From Methylopumilus sp026399645 (GTDB lineage: Bacteria; Pseudomonadota; Gammaproteobacteria; Burkholderiales; Methylophilaceae): DNA of 64,000 bases. A program made the position numbers and the translations under genes. The stretch's first letter is position 1. Every line of letters begins with the position of its first letter. Of the stretch, positions 17,549 through 27,488 are shown piece after piece. The notes beneath the pieces are model-generated. The model was not told the DNA's origin. It saw only the letters and a list, made by a program, of their open reading frames with translations, and ran no database searches. The DNA is taken from the NCBI RefSeq assembly GCF_965184065.1, contig NZ_OZ239098.1. One strand, 5' to 3'.

Positions 17549-18279
17549 ATAAGCGGCCTCTCACCACTATCAATTTTTTGGTTTGGTTCAGTAGATTTCT
17601 TAATAGCAAAACCATTTGGATATCTTAAGTCGGCGGAGCCAATTCGTTTAACTGAGGCCAAAATATTGTCGTACTGAGCCATAAAGCGAGACAGACTTTC
17701 TTCGATGTTATCTTTACTTAAAATAATTTTCATATTGTTAGTCGTTCTAATGTCCCAAGTGTACCTAGAAGATAGGGAAACTTGCGCAATTTTTAATTGT
17801 TTTTTATCCAAAATACTTTGCATTTTTTTATACTCCAGTGCTATATAAGTCTCGGTACCTTCTGGACCGAAAAATAATGGGAGATCTTCATCAGATGCTC
17901 CATGAAAAATTTCACCATTCTCATTCACCAAAGCGATAGCGCCCCACCTTCCTATGACTTGATGCTCCTCGACAAACACTTCCAATCGATCTGGCCAGAC
18001 TCTTTTTAAACTTACTTTTCTTATCCAAGGCAGCTTTGTAAAAGCCTCCTTGGTGCTATATAAATCTAATGAAAAAAAATTGCCTTTAACAAATCGATCG
18101 GAAATCATACTCACTTGATCTGCATCAAGATGCTGATATTGACCCACGACCTTAATTTCTCTAATAGGAAATTTAGCAAAATGCATAAACTGATAACTCA
18201 ATAAAAAAAGTAATAAAATAATATTAAGTAAAAAAACTAAATTACCTAACCAATAAACCTTTAAATAGTTATTTAACAT
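17545..18279 (-). CDS. ftsQ: Cell division protein FtsQ
   Basis: Bitopic inner-membrane protein that links early and late divisome parts. One transmembrane helix (LGNLVFLLNIILLLFLLSYQF) lies near residues 11-31. It is followed by the POTRA domain FPIREIKVVGQYQHL and the beta-domain LPWIRKVSLKRVWPDRLEVFVEEHQVIGRW. At 244 residues it is of normal size. Its start overlaps the end of ddl by 11 bases and its stop overlaps ftsA. Confidence 0.95.
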   Translation of the reverse strand: MLNNYLKVYWLGNLVFLLNIILLLFLLSYQFMHFAKFPIREIKVVGQYQHLDADQVSMISDRFVKGNFFSLDLYSTKEAFTKLPWIRKVSLKRVWPDRLEVFVEEHQVIGRWGAIALVNENGEIFHGASDEDLPLFFGPEGTETYIALEYKKMQSILDKKQLKIAQVSLSSRYTWDIRTTNNMKIILSKDNIEESLSRFMAQYDNILASVKRIGSADLRYPNGFAIKKSTEPNQKIDSGERPLI

Positions 18280-19174
18280 TTGCAGTTTTTAATATCTCTA
18301 AAACTAATTGGTCGAAATCGGTACCCATCTCTTTCGCGGCCATGGGGACCAAACTATGACTTGTCATACCCGGTGACGTATTCACTTCTATAAAATAGTG
18401 ATCGTTTTTTTTATCCATCATAAAATCAACACGGCCCCAGCTAGAACATCCGATCGAGTTAAAAGCCTCCAAAGCTTCTTGAGCTATTAATACTTCTTTA
18501 TTTTTTTCTATTCCTGAAGGACAAATATACTGCGTATCATCTTTGAGATATTTAGCTTCATAATCATAAAACTCGTTAGTTGGCTTTATCTTGATGACTG
18601 GCAAGAACTTGCCGTTCACAATACCTACTGTAAATTCCTCACCATCCACAAATTTTTCAACAATCACATTTGAATCAATCTTCGACGTTTTTAAAAAAGC
18701 TTCTTTATATTGTTGTTCGTTTTTGATCTTATCAATACCAATACTTGACCCTTCGTTAGATGGTTTAATAAAAAATGGCGATCCAATTAAATTTACGATA
18801 TCTGCATATGACGTTTTCTCAGTGACCTGAAGAAAATCTGGCGTTGAAATATTTAATGTGCGCCATAACAATTTTGTTTTAAGTTTATCCATTGCAATGG
18901 CAGAACTTAAAGAATCACTGCCGGTGTATGCCACATTTTTGGACTTTAAAAAGGCTTGCATGGATCCATCTTCACCGCCTCTGCCGTGCAAGGCTATAAA
19001 AACCCTGTCGTAACTTTTAATGTCTTCAATATCTCTTAAAGAGGGATCAAAAGCTTCGGCATTAATGCCTAATCGGTTTAGGGCATGAAATACAGCATCG
19101 CCACTTAGAAGTGAAACAGCCCTCTCATTGGAGTCGCCACCCATAAGCACTGCAACTTTTCCAAAATCATTCAT
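18269..19174 (-). CDS. ddl: D-alanine--D-alanine ligase
   Basis: ATP-grasp enzyme that makes the D-Ala-D-Ala dipeptide for peptidoglycan. The sequence shows VAVLMGGDSNERAVSLLSG at the N terminus, IALHGRGGEDGSMQAFL, FIKPSNEGSSIG and the C-terminal metal site FIEVNTSPGMTSHSLVP. I place the start at the ATG at 19174 rather than the TTG one codon earlier; this overlaps the murB stop as TGATG. Length 301 is close to DdlB. It sits between murB and ftsQ in the usual dcw order. Confidence 0.96.
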   Translation of the reverse strand: MNDFGKVAVLMGGDSNERAVSLLSGDAVFHALNRLGINAEAFDPSLRDIEDIKSYDRVFIALHGRGGEDGSMQAFLKSKNVAYTGSDSLSSAIAMDKLKTKLLWRTLNISTPDFLQVTEKTSYADIVNLIGSPFFIKPSNEGSSIGIDKIKNEQQYKEAFLKTSKIDSNVIVEKFVDGEEFTVGIVNGKFLPVIKIKPTNEFYDYEAKYLKDDTQYICPSGIEKNKEVLIAQEALEAFNSIGCSSWGRVDFMMDKKNDHYFIEVNTSPGMTSHSLVPMAAKEMGTDFDQLVLEILKTANVK

Positions 19175-20052
19175 CAACTTAGAAAATCCCCTAAAATTTT
19201 GACTTCTCTTTCGAGCTTAATACCTTTTCTTTTAAATACTTCGGACTCAACATAGTCAATAATATTTTCAATATCTTTTGCAGATGCATCACCTAAATTA
19301 ATAATAAAATTGGCATGTTTATCTGAAACCTCAGCATTGCCAACTCTAAAGCCTTTTAAACCGCAGTCTTCAATGAGTTTTGCTGCAAAGGTATCTTTTG
19401 GATTTCTAAATGTTGATCCTGCTGTTGGCCAATTAAGAGGCTGCGTATTTTTTCTATGGTTAAGATATTCTTTTATCTTGCTCTCTGGATCAGCTGCCAT
19501 ATCTTTCTTAAAATTAAACCACGCACCTACAAACCATTCTTTTAAATTCGGCTTAATTACTTCGCGATAAGAAATTTTAAATTCATCTTTTAATCTCGTA
19601 ACTATATTGCCACCTTCATCGATCATATTTACCTTGGTAACAAAATTCCATGTTTCAGAGCCATAACAACCTGCATTCATTGCCAAAGCGCCTCCAACCG
19701 TACCTGGAATACCTGCAAAAAATTCTCCTTCTACATAATGTTCTTTAGCTAGAATTTTGGCGATTTTTGCACATGTATTACCCGCTTCTGAATATACGCC
19801 TTGATCAGTCATTTGAATTTCATTTAGAGCTGCATGCATAACAATCACTGTGCCGCGAATTCCACCATCTCTGACTAAAATATTAGATCCCAATCCGATA
19901 AAAGTAAGAGGCTTTAAATATGACTCATGCTTTAAAAAATATTTTAAGTCTTCTAAATTTTTAGGTGAAAATAAAGCATCAGCTGTACCACCTACACGCC
20001 AACTGTTGTATTTATTTAATGATTCATTTTTTAAAATTAATACGTTCTTCAT
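19174..20052 (-). CDS. murB: UDP-N-acetylenolpyruvoylglucosamine reductase
   Basis: FAD/NADPH enzyme making UDP-N-acetylmuramate. NSWRVGGTADALFSPKN near the start and the FAD-site segment GLGSNILVRDGG are seen, with IPGTVGGALAMNAGCYG and the catalytic Ser region AGSTFRNP. At 292 residues it is of the shorter type IIb class, without the extra loop found in the E. coli enzyme. The start overlaps the murC stop as ATGA. Confidence 0.96.
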   Translation of the reverse strand: MKNVLILKNESLNKYNSWRVGGTADALFSPKNLEDLKYFLKHESYLKPLTFIGLGSNILVRDGGIRGTVIVMHAALNEIQMTDQGVYSEAGNTCAKIAKILAKEHYVEGEFFAGIPGTVGGALAMNAGCYGSETWNFVTKVNMIDEGGNIVTRLKDEFKISYREVIKPNLKEWFVGAWFNFKKDMAADPESKIKEYLNHRKNTQPLNWPTAGSTFRNPKDTFAAKLIEDCGLKGFRVGNAEVSDKHANFIINLGDASAKDIENIIDYVESEVFKRKGIKLEREVKILGDFLS

Positions 20053-21440
20053 GAATTCACAATATTTAAAATATCCTTAGTCACCCTTCCTACCGATCCT
20101 GCACCCATGACAATTAAAATTGAATTTTGATTGATATTTTGAAGTGCTGTTTTAGCTAGTTTCGTAATATCCTTCTCGAAAGAAACTTTGTTTGTGATCT
20201 TATTAATACTATCCATCATTGCTGATGAACTTATCCCTGGAATCATTTTTTCTCCTGCCGAATAAATATCGGTAAGAAGGACTTGATCTGCCTTATGAAG
20301 CACCCTTACAAACTCATTAAAATAGTCTCGCGACCTTGTATAGCGGTGAGGCTGAAATACCAAATAAATAGATGTACTTGGATAGGCTTCTCGTGCCGCG
20401 TCAAGAACTGCTTCAATTTCTACAGGATGGTGGCCATAGTCGTCGACTAAGATAAAAGTTTTATCGTTAAAAATTAGATCTTTATATGTTTCAAATCTAC
20501 GACTCACCCCTTTAAAATTCTTTAGAGCGTCGATTGTTTTTGAAATGGGGATTTCAAGTTCATCAGCAAGTGCTATTGCTGCTAATGCATTTCTTACATA
20601 GTGCTTACCTGGAAGGTTTAAGGTGACATCTTTTTTAATTACATCAGAATGTTTAATGGTGACTTTAAAATGCATTTTACCTGCATCTGCATTAACTTCC
20701 TCTGCATGAACATCTGCATTTCCTGATAAGCCATATGTGATGATAGGTCTAGCAATCTCAGAAATAATTGATTTAATAACAGGATCATCAATACATAGAA
20801 TTACCACGCCATAAAATGGCAGTCGATGAATGAATTCAATGTAAGTTTTTTTGAGTTTATCAAAATCATTATCATAAGTTTCCATATGATCTTGATCAAT
20901 ATTTGTCACAATTGAATATACGGGAGTTAGATGCAAGAAAGATGCATCTGACTCATCAGCCTCAACTACAATATATTCACCGTTTCCTAATTTTGCATTC
21001 GCATTTAAAGAAGAAAGTCTTCCGCCGATCACATATGTTGGATCCATTGAAGCTTCGGCCAAAATAGAAGCGATTAAACTTGTAGTTGTTGTTTTGCCGT
21101 GGGTACCTGCTACTGCAATACCTTTTTTAAAGCGCATTAATTCTGAAAGCATTTCTGCCCTAGGCATAATTGGTATTTTATTATTAATAGCTGCTTTTAG
21201 TTCTGGGTTATCTTGGTCGATTGCAGAAGAAATAACAACAACATCAACATCTCGAATATTGTCAGACGAATGGTTAATAAAGATTTTAATGCCGAGATCT
21301 TTTAGGCGAAAAGTCACAGGCGACTCTTGAATATCTGAACCTGAAACAGAGTAGCCTAAGTTATGCATCACTTCTGCAATACCGCTCATACCAGAGCCAC
21401 CTATACCTACAAAATGAATTCTATTTATATTGTGTTTCAT
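20049..21440 (-). CDS. murC: UDP-N-acetylmuramate--L-alanine ligase
   Basis: First Mur ligase; adds L-Ala to UDP-MurNAc using ATP. The N-terminal Rossmann part HFVGIGGSGMSGIAEVM, the ATP loop AVAGTHGKTTTTSL near residue 110 and the DDYGHHPVEIEAVLDAAR motif are all present. The 463 residues are full length. Start and stop overlap murG and murB as ATGA junctions, so it is tightly coupled to its neighbours. Confidence 0.97.
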   Translation of the reverse strand: MKHNINRIHFVGIGGSGMSGIAEVMHNLGYSVSGSDIQESPVTFRLKDLGIKIFINHSSDNIRDVDVVVISSAIDQDNPELKAAINNKIPIMPRAEMLSELMRFKKGIAVAGTHGKTTTTSLIASILAEASMDPTYVIGGRLSSLNANAKLGNGEYIVVEADESDASFLHLTPVYSIVTNIDQDHMETYDNDFDKLKKTYIEFIHRLPFYGVVILCIDDPVIKSIISEIARPIITYGLSGNADVHAEEVNADAGKMHFKVTIKHSDVIKKDVTLNLPGKHYVRNALAAIALADELEIPISKTIDALKNFKGVSRRFETYKDLIFNDKTFILVDDYGHHPVEIEAVLDAAREAYPSTSIYLVFQPHRYTRSRDYFNEFVRVLHKADQVLLTDIYSAGEKMIPGISSSAMMDSINKITNKVSFEKDITKLAKTALQNINQNSILIVMGAGSVGRVTKDILNIVNS

Positions 21441-22510
21441 TTTTTAATTATTCGCTCGCATGCTTGAAAAATGACTTCCTCAGGCTTTGTCGTAACATTT
21501 TCTAATGCTGCTTTTGCCATAATTAAACATTTTTTTCTTGTCATTTCTTGAAGTAATACGCTTAATAAGTCTGCTGTAAATTCCTCCTGAATTATAAGTC
21601 GCGCAGCCTTCTTGTCACTTAAGTATTTTGCGTTATAAAACTGATGGTTATCAACTGCAAAAGGAAAGGGCACTAATAAGCTAGGAATACCAGCTGCCGA
21701 AAATTCAGACACTGTTAGCGCTCCAGATCTGGCTATAACAAAATCTGCCCATTCATAAACTTTTTCAATATTGTCTAGATAAGCTCTGCAGTCTGCTTTG
21801 ATATCACTCTTCTTGTATGCTGCTTTCAATGCTTTAAAATGCTTCTCGCCTGACTGATGAATAATCGTTGGTCTATTTTTAGGATGCATTTTTTTGATAC
21901 TTAAAGGAATCGTATCATTAAAAAATTTAGCGCCCAGACTACCTCCGACTACAAGCAATCTTAAAGGTCCCTTTCTATTTTTAAATCTTTTAATTGGTGG
22001 CTGAATTTGTCTAATAGCATTTCTCACTGGATTCCCAATTTTTTTCGAGGAACGTAGAAATTTAATTGGAAATGCGGAATATATTTCTGTAGCAATCATC
22101 GCCAATAATTTATTAGTAAGCCCTGGGATAGAATTTTGTTCATGCACAATCAGTTCCTTGCCCATGAGTCTTGCCATAACCCCTGCGGGAAATGAAACAT
22201 AACCCCCCATAGCAATTACCACATCTGGCTTTTCATTTTTAATTGTGATTGCACACTGTATTAATGCAATTAAAAGTGTAAATGGCAGTTTTAACCAACT
22301 TAAAATACTTTTACCTCTGACACCTGAAATATCAATCATTGCTTTTTGATAAGGCTTTTTTTCTATTAATCTATTTTCCATGCCATGTTTTGTGCCAAGC
22401 CAAGTGATCAACCAACCTTTAGCCTTTAAATAATCAGCAATTGCGATACCCGGATAGATGTGCCCTCCAGTTCCTCCTGCAACAATCAATATTTTTTTAT
22501 TGGGCCTCAT
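21437..22510 (-). CDS. murG: Lipid II-forming N-acetylglucosaminyltransferase
   Basis: Peripheral membrane glycosyltransferase that converts lipid I to lipid II. The start is set at 22510 (MRPNKKILIVAGGTGGHIYPG), four bases after the ftsW stop. A longer frame to 22576 adds residues inside ftsW that no MurG has. The glycine loop AGGTGGH, MGGYVSFPAGVMA, the GGSLGA motif and ARSGALTVSEF donor-site motif are visible. Length is 357. It follows ftsW, as usual. Confidence 0.96.
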   Translation of the reverse strand: MRPNKKILIVAGGTGGHIYPGIAIADYLKAKGWLITWLGTKHGMENRLIEKKPYQKAMIDISGVRGKSILSWLKLPFTLLIALIQCAITIKNEKPDVVIAMGGYVSFPAGVMARLMGKELIVHEQNSIPGLTNKLLAMIATEIYSAFPIKFLRSSKKIGNPVRNAIRQIQPPIKRFKNRKGPLRLLVVGGSLGAKFFNDTIPLSIKKMHPKNRPTIIHQSGEKHFKALKAAYKKSDIKADCRAYLDNIEKVYEWADFVIARSGALTVSEFSAAGIPSLLVPFPFAVDNHQFYNAKYLSDKKAARLIIQEEFTADLLSVLLQEMTRKKCLIMAKAALENVTTKPEEVIFQACERIIKK

Positions 22511-22514
22511 TAGA

Positions 22515-23672
22515 CTAAATCCCCCTAAGCCCTCTTCGATTTTCCCAATCAATTCGAAGCAATATTGCAAGCGCAATCATATTGGCCAAAATACCGCTAC
22601 CGCCGTAAGAAAGAAGTGGCAGGGTTAAACCTTTTGTAGGAAGAAGTCCCATATTCACACCCATATTGATAATACCTTGCGTACCAAACCAAATGCCAAT
22701 GCCTTGAGACAATAGGGCTGAGTAATAACTTTCATTAATAATAGCTTCTTTAGCAATTCCAAAAGCTCTGATTACCAACCATGAAAACAATCCAATAACT
22801 ATAAGTACGCCAAAGAAACCAAATTCTTCAGCTAATACAGCCAAAATAAAATCAGTGTGAGCTTCTGGCAAGTAAAGTAATTTTTCTACACTGCCACCTA
22901 GCCCTACCCCAAAAAATTCGCCTCGTCCAAAGGCTATAAGTGCGTGTGATAATTGATATCCTTTTCCATATGGGTCGGCCCATGGATTAAAAAAACCTAT
23001 CAGCCTTTGGTATCTATAATCAGAGCTGTAAATTAATACTGCCATACCAATAGGTGCAACAATAGTAAGACCCATCAGTATTTTTTTGTCTATGCCACCT
23101 AAAATTAATGTACACATTGCAATGACTAAGATTACTGCAAATGCGCCAAAATCTGGTTCAAGTAATAGCAATGCACCTAACAACATAATCACTGATGCCA
23201 TTGGAAGAAACCCTTTTAGAAAACTACCAATTTCTTTTGATTTTCTTAAAACATAATCTGAGGCATACATGGCTGTAAATAATTTCATAAATTCCGAGGG
23301 CTGCATATTCAATACCAATAATGAAATCCAACGTCTACTTCCATTCACCACATGGCCAATACCAGGAATGAGAACAAGGATAAGTGAGACCATACCTGCC
23401 ATAAATAAATAAGGAGACATCTTTTGCCACCAACGAATTGGGATTTGGAAAACAATAAATCCGACAATAAATCCCAGTGAAATATAAATTGATTGCCTTA
23501 ATAAGAAAAAGTAGTTTTGATGTTTAGTTAATTTACTAGATTCAGCAAAAGAAATAGAGGATGAATAGACCATGATAAGGCCAATTGCAATTAATATTAG
23601 TGACACCCAAAACAGACCTTGATCAAAAGAAGGTTTATCTATTGTCGATTTATTAGAAAATTTATCAATCAT
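22515..23672 (-). CDS. ftsW: Lipid II polymerase FtsW
   Basis: SEDS-family glycosyltransferase of the divisome, working with FtsI. About ten hydrophobic segments are seen across 385 residues. Family motifs include the N-terminal VYSSSISFAES, SRRWISLLVLNMQPSEFMKL, LLLEPDFGAFAV with the catalytic Asp, PYGKGYQLSHALIAFGRGEFFGVGLGGS and the C-terminal GLLPTKGLTLPLLSYGGSG. The ATG overlaps the murD stop (ATGA). Confidence 0.97.
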   Translation of the reverse strand: MIDKFSNKSTIDKPSFDQGLFWVSLILIAIGLIMVYSSSISFAESSKLTKHQNYFFLLRQSIYISLGFIVGFIVFQIPIRWWQKMSPYLFMAGMVSLILVLIPGIGHVVNGSRRWISLLVLNMQPSEFMKLFTAMYASDYVLRKSKEIGSFLKGFLPMASVIMLLGALLLLEPDFGAFAVILVIAMCTLILGGIDKKILMGLTIVAPIGMAVLIYSSDYRYQRLIGFFNPWADPYGKGYQLSHALIAFGRGEFFGVGLGGSVEKLLYLPEAHTDFILAVLAEEFGFFGVLIVIGLFSWLVIRAFGIAKEAIINESYYSALLSQGIGIWFGTQGIINMGVNMGLLPTKGLTLPLLSYGGSGILANMIALAILLRIDWENRRGLRGI

Positions 23673-25018
23673 GATTTATTTTTTAACTTACTCACACAAT
23701 CTTTAAAAACTTCTCCGCGATGTACATAATTTTTAAACATATCTGTACTTGCACATGCTGGGGAAAGAAGAACTACATCGCCCGCTTCAGCTAACTCAAA
23801 AGATTTGATAATTGCTGATTCAAGATTTTTTTCAACAGTTGTCGGAATGACTCCGCCGCTAAATACCTCTTGCATTATTTTTGCGTCTTTACCAATCAAT
23901 GCAATATTTTTAACTTTACCTTTAGACGGGCCTATTAATGGCTTAAAATTTTGACTTTTTCCATCCCCTCCGGCAATCAGTAGGATTGGCTTCGTCATAC
24001 TATGAATAGCGGCAATTGTAGCGCCAACGTTGGTACCTTTCGAATCGTTATAAAAATCAATTCCTGATATAGAGTTAATATACTCAACTCGATGAGGCGG
24101 TGCTTTAAATTGACTTAGTACTTTTTTTATCACATCTTTTGAAATCATAAATGACTCACAAAGCGCCAAAGCAGCCATTATGTTTAGAATATTATGTGCG
24201 CCCTTAAGTTTAATTTCATCTAAAGAAATAATTTCAGCATTGCCTTTTGCGATGAAGTATTGATTTCCACTTTTTTTAATGCCGTAATTTTTCTCGTCCA
24301 AATGATTTCCGAAGGTCACTGAGCTTTCATTAATCTTAGATTTAAGATAATCATCATCTCTATTTAAGATCGTATTTTTAGCATGATTAAATATTCTATA
24401 TTTTGCTTTGGCATACTCTTCGATTGATCCGTATCGATCCATATGATCTTCCGAAATATTCAGAACTACAGCTGCTTCAAGCGCTAATGAGTATGTCGTT
24501 TCTAATTGATAGCTAGACAGTTCAAGCACATAAGCCTCTGGCGCTTTTTTATTTAAGGTATTTAATATGGGGATCCCAATATTTCCCCCGACAATTACTG
24601 ATATGCCAGCTGCTTTCAATAAATCTCCCACAAGAGATGTAACTGTCGTTTTGCCGTTTGATCCTGTAATGCCAATCACTTTTGAACTCACCGGTTTAAC
24701 TAGCGCAAAGATTTCAATATCACCAATTACAGGTATGCCTCGATTTAGAGCCGTTTGTAAATAACTTTCTCTCAATGACACGCCTGGACTAATAATAATT
24801 AATTCGACATCATTAATGATGTCATCGTTAAATTTTTCTCCAATAGAAAATTTAATATCTTTAAATTTTTCTTTTATCTCATCAAAATTATCAATAGCTA
24901 GTCTTGTATCAATGGCTTGAATATCACATTCTTTGTTTGCTAAAAAATGTAAGACAGATTGGCCTGTGTCTCCAAGACCAACTACCAGAATTTTCTTTTT
25001 ATTAAAATTGATGCTCAT
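23669..25018 (-). CDS. murD: UDP-N-acetylmuramoylalanine--D-glutamate ligase
   Basis: Second Mur ligase, adding D-Glu. The N-terminal ILVVGLGDTGQSVLHFL, the ATP loop GITGSNGKTTVTSL near residue 114, LELSSYQLETT and NDSKGTNVGAT are all diagnostic for MurD. The C terminus LSPACASTDMFKNYVHRGEVF matches the substrate-carboxylate site. Length 449 is standard. Both ends overlap neighbours as ATGA. Confidence 0.97.
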   Translation of the reverse strand: MSINFNKKKILVVGLGDTGQSVLHFLANKECDIQAIDTRLAIDNFDEIKEKFKDIKFSIGEKFNDDIINDVELIIISPGVSLRESYLQTALNRGIPVIGDIEIFALVKPVSSKVIGITGSNGKTTVTSLVGDLLKAAGISVIVGGNIGIPILNTLNKKAPEAYVLELSSYQLETTYSLALEAAVVLNISEDHMDRYGSIEEYAKAKYRIFNHAKNTILNRDDDYLKSKINESSVTFGNHLDEKNYGIKKSGNQYFIAKGNAEIISLDEIKLKGAHNILNIMAALALCESFMISKDVIKKVLSQFKAPPHRVEYINSISGIDFYNDSKGTNVGATIAAIHSMTKPILLIAGGDGKSQNFKPLIGPSKGKVKNIALIGKDAKIMQEVFSGGVIPTTVEKNLESAIIKSFELAEAGDVVLLSPACASTDMFKNYVHRGEVFKDCVSKLKNKS

Positions 25019-26118
25019 CTAATCTTCAGTGATGAGATCCCGATTAATACAAGCATCATTGTTATGATCCAAAATCTAACAACGACCTGGGTTTCTTTCC
25101 ATCCTTTTTTCTCATAGTGATGGTGAAGTGGTGCCATAAGGAAAATTCGCTTACCAACTCCATATCTAAATTTTGTGTATTTAAAGTACATGACTTGGAT
25201 GGCAACAGAAAAAGTCTCGACCACAAAAATACCACCCATAATAAATAAAACGATCTCCTGTCTCACAATTACTGCGACTGTGCCAATGGCAGCACCTAGA
25301 GCTAGTGCACCTAGATCGCCCATGAATACTTCCGCAGGATAAGTGTTGAACCATAAAAACCCCAAACCAGCTCCCGCCATTGCAGTACAAAATATAGCTA
25401 ACTCACCAGCACCACTGATATAAGGAATGCCTAAATATTTAGCTATGACATAATTACCCGCGACATAAGCAAAAACACCCAACGCACTTGCAACCAATAC
25501 AGCTGGCATAATGGCAAGGCCATCTAGCCCATCTGTAAGATTGACTGCATTACTACTCCCTACGATGACGATATAACTTAAAAGGATAAAAGTAGCTCCA
25601 CTCATAGTAAAACTTACATCCTTAAAGAATGGAAGAATTAGCGAGGTCTGTTCAGGTGTTACCGCGTTTGACCACAGATATATAGATGCCCCAAGACCTA
25701 TGATTGATTGCAATAAATATTTTTGCCCCGCACTCATACCATTTGGATCTTTATAAATCACTTTTTTTAAATCATCCATAAATCCAATAAGGCCAAAACC
25801 AAGTGTGACAATCAACACTAACCAAATATAGTTATTGCTTATGTCCGCCCACAATAAGGTCGATACAATAATCGAAACCAATATTAAGCCACCGCCCATT
25901 GTGGGTGTGCCTGTTTTAATTAAATGATCTTTAGGGCCATCTGATCTTACAGCCTGTCCTATATTGAACTGATTAAGTTTCTTAATTAGCCATGGGCCAA
26001 AAGCGAAAGAAATCACTAATGATGTGATAGTCGCCATCACGGCTCTTAATGTAATGTAATTAAATACATTAAACCCATGTATCTCTTTTGCTAAAAACTT
26101 AAATAATTCGAGCAACAT
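25015..26118 (-). CDS. mraY: Phospho-N-acetylmuramoyl-pentapeptide transferase
   Basis: Inner-membrane enzyme that makes lipid I on undecaprenyl phosphate. Around ten membrane segments are visible in 367 residues. TGTPTMGGGLIL near residue 69, the acidic pair at Asp115-Asp116 in FMDDLKKV, NAVNLTDGLDGLAI, NTYPAEVFMGDLGALALG and MAPLHHHYEKKGW are the family's signature and catalytic segments. It begins 23 bases after murF. Confidence 0.98.
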   Translation of the reverse strand: MLLELFKFLAKEIHGFNVFNYITLRAVMATITSLVISFAFGPWLIKKLNQFNIGQAVRSDGPKDHLIKTGTPTMGGGLILVSIIVSTLLWADISNNYIWLVLIVTLGFGLIGFMDDLKKVIYKDPNGMSAGQKYLLQSIIGLGASIYLWSNAVTPEQTSLILPFFKDVSFTMSGATFILLSYIVIVGSSNAVNLTDGLDGLAIMPAVLVASALGVFAYVAGNYVIAKYLGIPYISGAGELAIFCTAMAGAGLGFLWFNTYPAEVFMGDLGALALGAAIGTVAVIVRQEIVLFIMGGIFVVETFSVAIQVMYFKYTKFRYGVGKRIFLMAPLHHHYEKKGWKETQVVVRFWIITMMLVLIGISSLKIR

Positions 26119-26141
26119 AATTTTTATCTTTCTTAAAAATT

Positions 26142-27488
26142 TTAGGTAAGTGCCTCTACAACCTCTTCCATTTTCATAAATCGAGAGCCTTTAATAAGCA
26201 CACATGAATTCTTTTTTATCTTAGTTTTGACATACTTAATAAGTGCTTTTTTATCTTCAAACCATTTTGCATTACCTTTGCAATGATCTATCACGTGCTT
26301 AGTTAATTTTCCCGTTCCAACTACGTCTTGTATTTTGTTTTTTTTAATATAAGCCCCTATTGATTTATGGTACTCAACCTCCTTTTTGCCTAGCTCGCCC
26401 ATATCGCCAATAATTAATATTTTTTCACAATCTTGGTTTGCAAGAACATCAATTGCAGCACGCATTGAAGCAGGATTTGCATTGTAAGTATCATCAATCA
26501 CGACACAGTCATGAAGTCCTTTTTTGAGTTCTAGCCTTCCATGCACTGACTTAATAGATTCAATACCACGTTTAATAGCTTTGAATGGTATTTTTAGAGC
26601 GATAGAAGCGGCGATAGCTGCTAATGCATTTTTTAAATTATGCTCACCCTTTAAGTTGACTTTAATTTCAAGGATTCCTTTTGGCGTTTCAATTTGAGAA
26701 ATGCCTTGAACCGTCTTCTTTACATATACATCAGATTTTGTAGTTAATCCAAATGTGATAACTTTTTTACGAAGTGCAGCAGTCTTTAACAGGCTATAAA
26801 ATTCGTCCTCTCTATTAATAACCGCAGTGCCATTACTCTTTAGCCCTGAAAATATTTCTGACTTTGCTTTTGCAATGCCTTTTTTTGAACCAAAAAATTC
26901 AATATGAGCCTCTCCTATATTTGTAATCACTGCTACATCTGGTTTTGCAATCTCACTTAAATGTTTAATTTCACCCTTATGATTCATACCCATTTCAACT
27001 ACAGCAAATTTTTGAGTTTTTTTAATGTTTAATAAGGAAAGTGGGAGTCCTATATCATTATTAAAATTTCCTTTGCTCATCAGCACTTTTAATTTGCTGC
27101 TAACATGGCAAGAAAGAATGCTGCCAATCATTTCTTTTGTAGTTGTTTTACCATTGCTGCCGGTAATAGCAACAAGAGGTAACCTAGATTGAGCTTTCCA
27201 ATGCTGGGCTATCTTGCCTAAAGCCTCTCTCCCATTTTTAACGATTATTTTATTTTCTAAATTTTTAACGTCTCTAGAGACTAATGCGACCAATGCTCCT
27301 TTTTTAATAGCACTTATTGCAAAATTATCTCCGTCAAATTTTTCACCCTTAATACCTAAAAATAAATCATTCTTTTGAATATCATTACTATTAATTGAAA
27401 TGTTTCTAATAGTTTTTTTAAGTAAAGAAGCATCTCCGTAATATTTACCAGAAACAATTTTTTTAATCTTATTTAAAGTCATTCGCAT
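26142..27488 (-). CDS. murF: UDP-MurNAc-tripeptide--D-alanyl-D-alanine ligase
   Basis: Last cytoplasmic Mur ligase; it attaches D-Ala-D-Ala made by Ddl. The ATP loop AITGSNGKTTTKEMIGS, VEMGMNHKGEI, GEAHIEFFGS and DDTYNANPASMRAA are visible. Length 448 is normal. The first ATG abuts the murE stop; an ATG two codons later is equally possible. It is more lysine-rich than E. coli MurF, in line with the AT-rich genome. Confidence 0.96.
   Translation of the reverse strand: MRMTLNKIKKIVSGKYYGDASLLKKTIRNISINSNDIQKNDLFLGIKGEKFDGDNFAISAIKKGALVALVSRDVKNLENKIIVKNGREALGKIAQHWKAQSRLPLVAITGSNGKTTTKEMIGSILSCHVSSKLKVLMSKGNFNNDIGLPLSLLNIKKTQKFAVVEMGMNHKGEIKHLSEIAKPDVAVITNIGEAHIEFFGSKKGIAKAKSEIFSGLKSNGTAVINREDEFYSLLKTAALRKKVITFGLTTKSDVYVKKTVQGISQIETPKGILEIKVNLKGEHNLKNALAAIAASIALKIPFKAIKRGIESIKSVHGRLELKKGLHDCVVIDDTYNANPASMRAAIDVLANQDCEKILIIGDMGELGKKEVEYHKSIGAYIKKNKIQDVVGTGKLTKHVIDHCKGNAKWFEDKKALIKYVKTKIKKNSCVLIKGSRFMKMEEVVEALT

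Noticed and set aside
22511..22576. N-terminal extension of murG
   Set aside because: The extra 22 residues come from the end of ftsW in another frame; MurG proteins begin just before the AGGTGGH loop and an ATG sits there.
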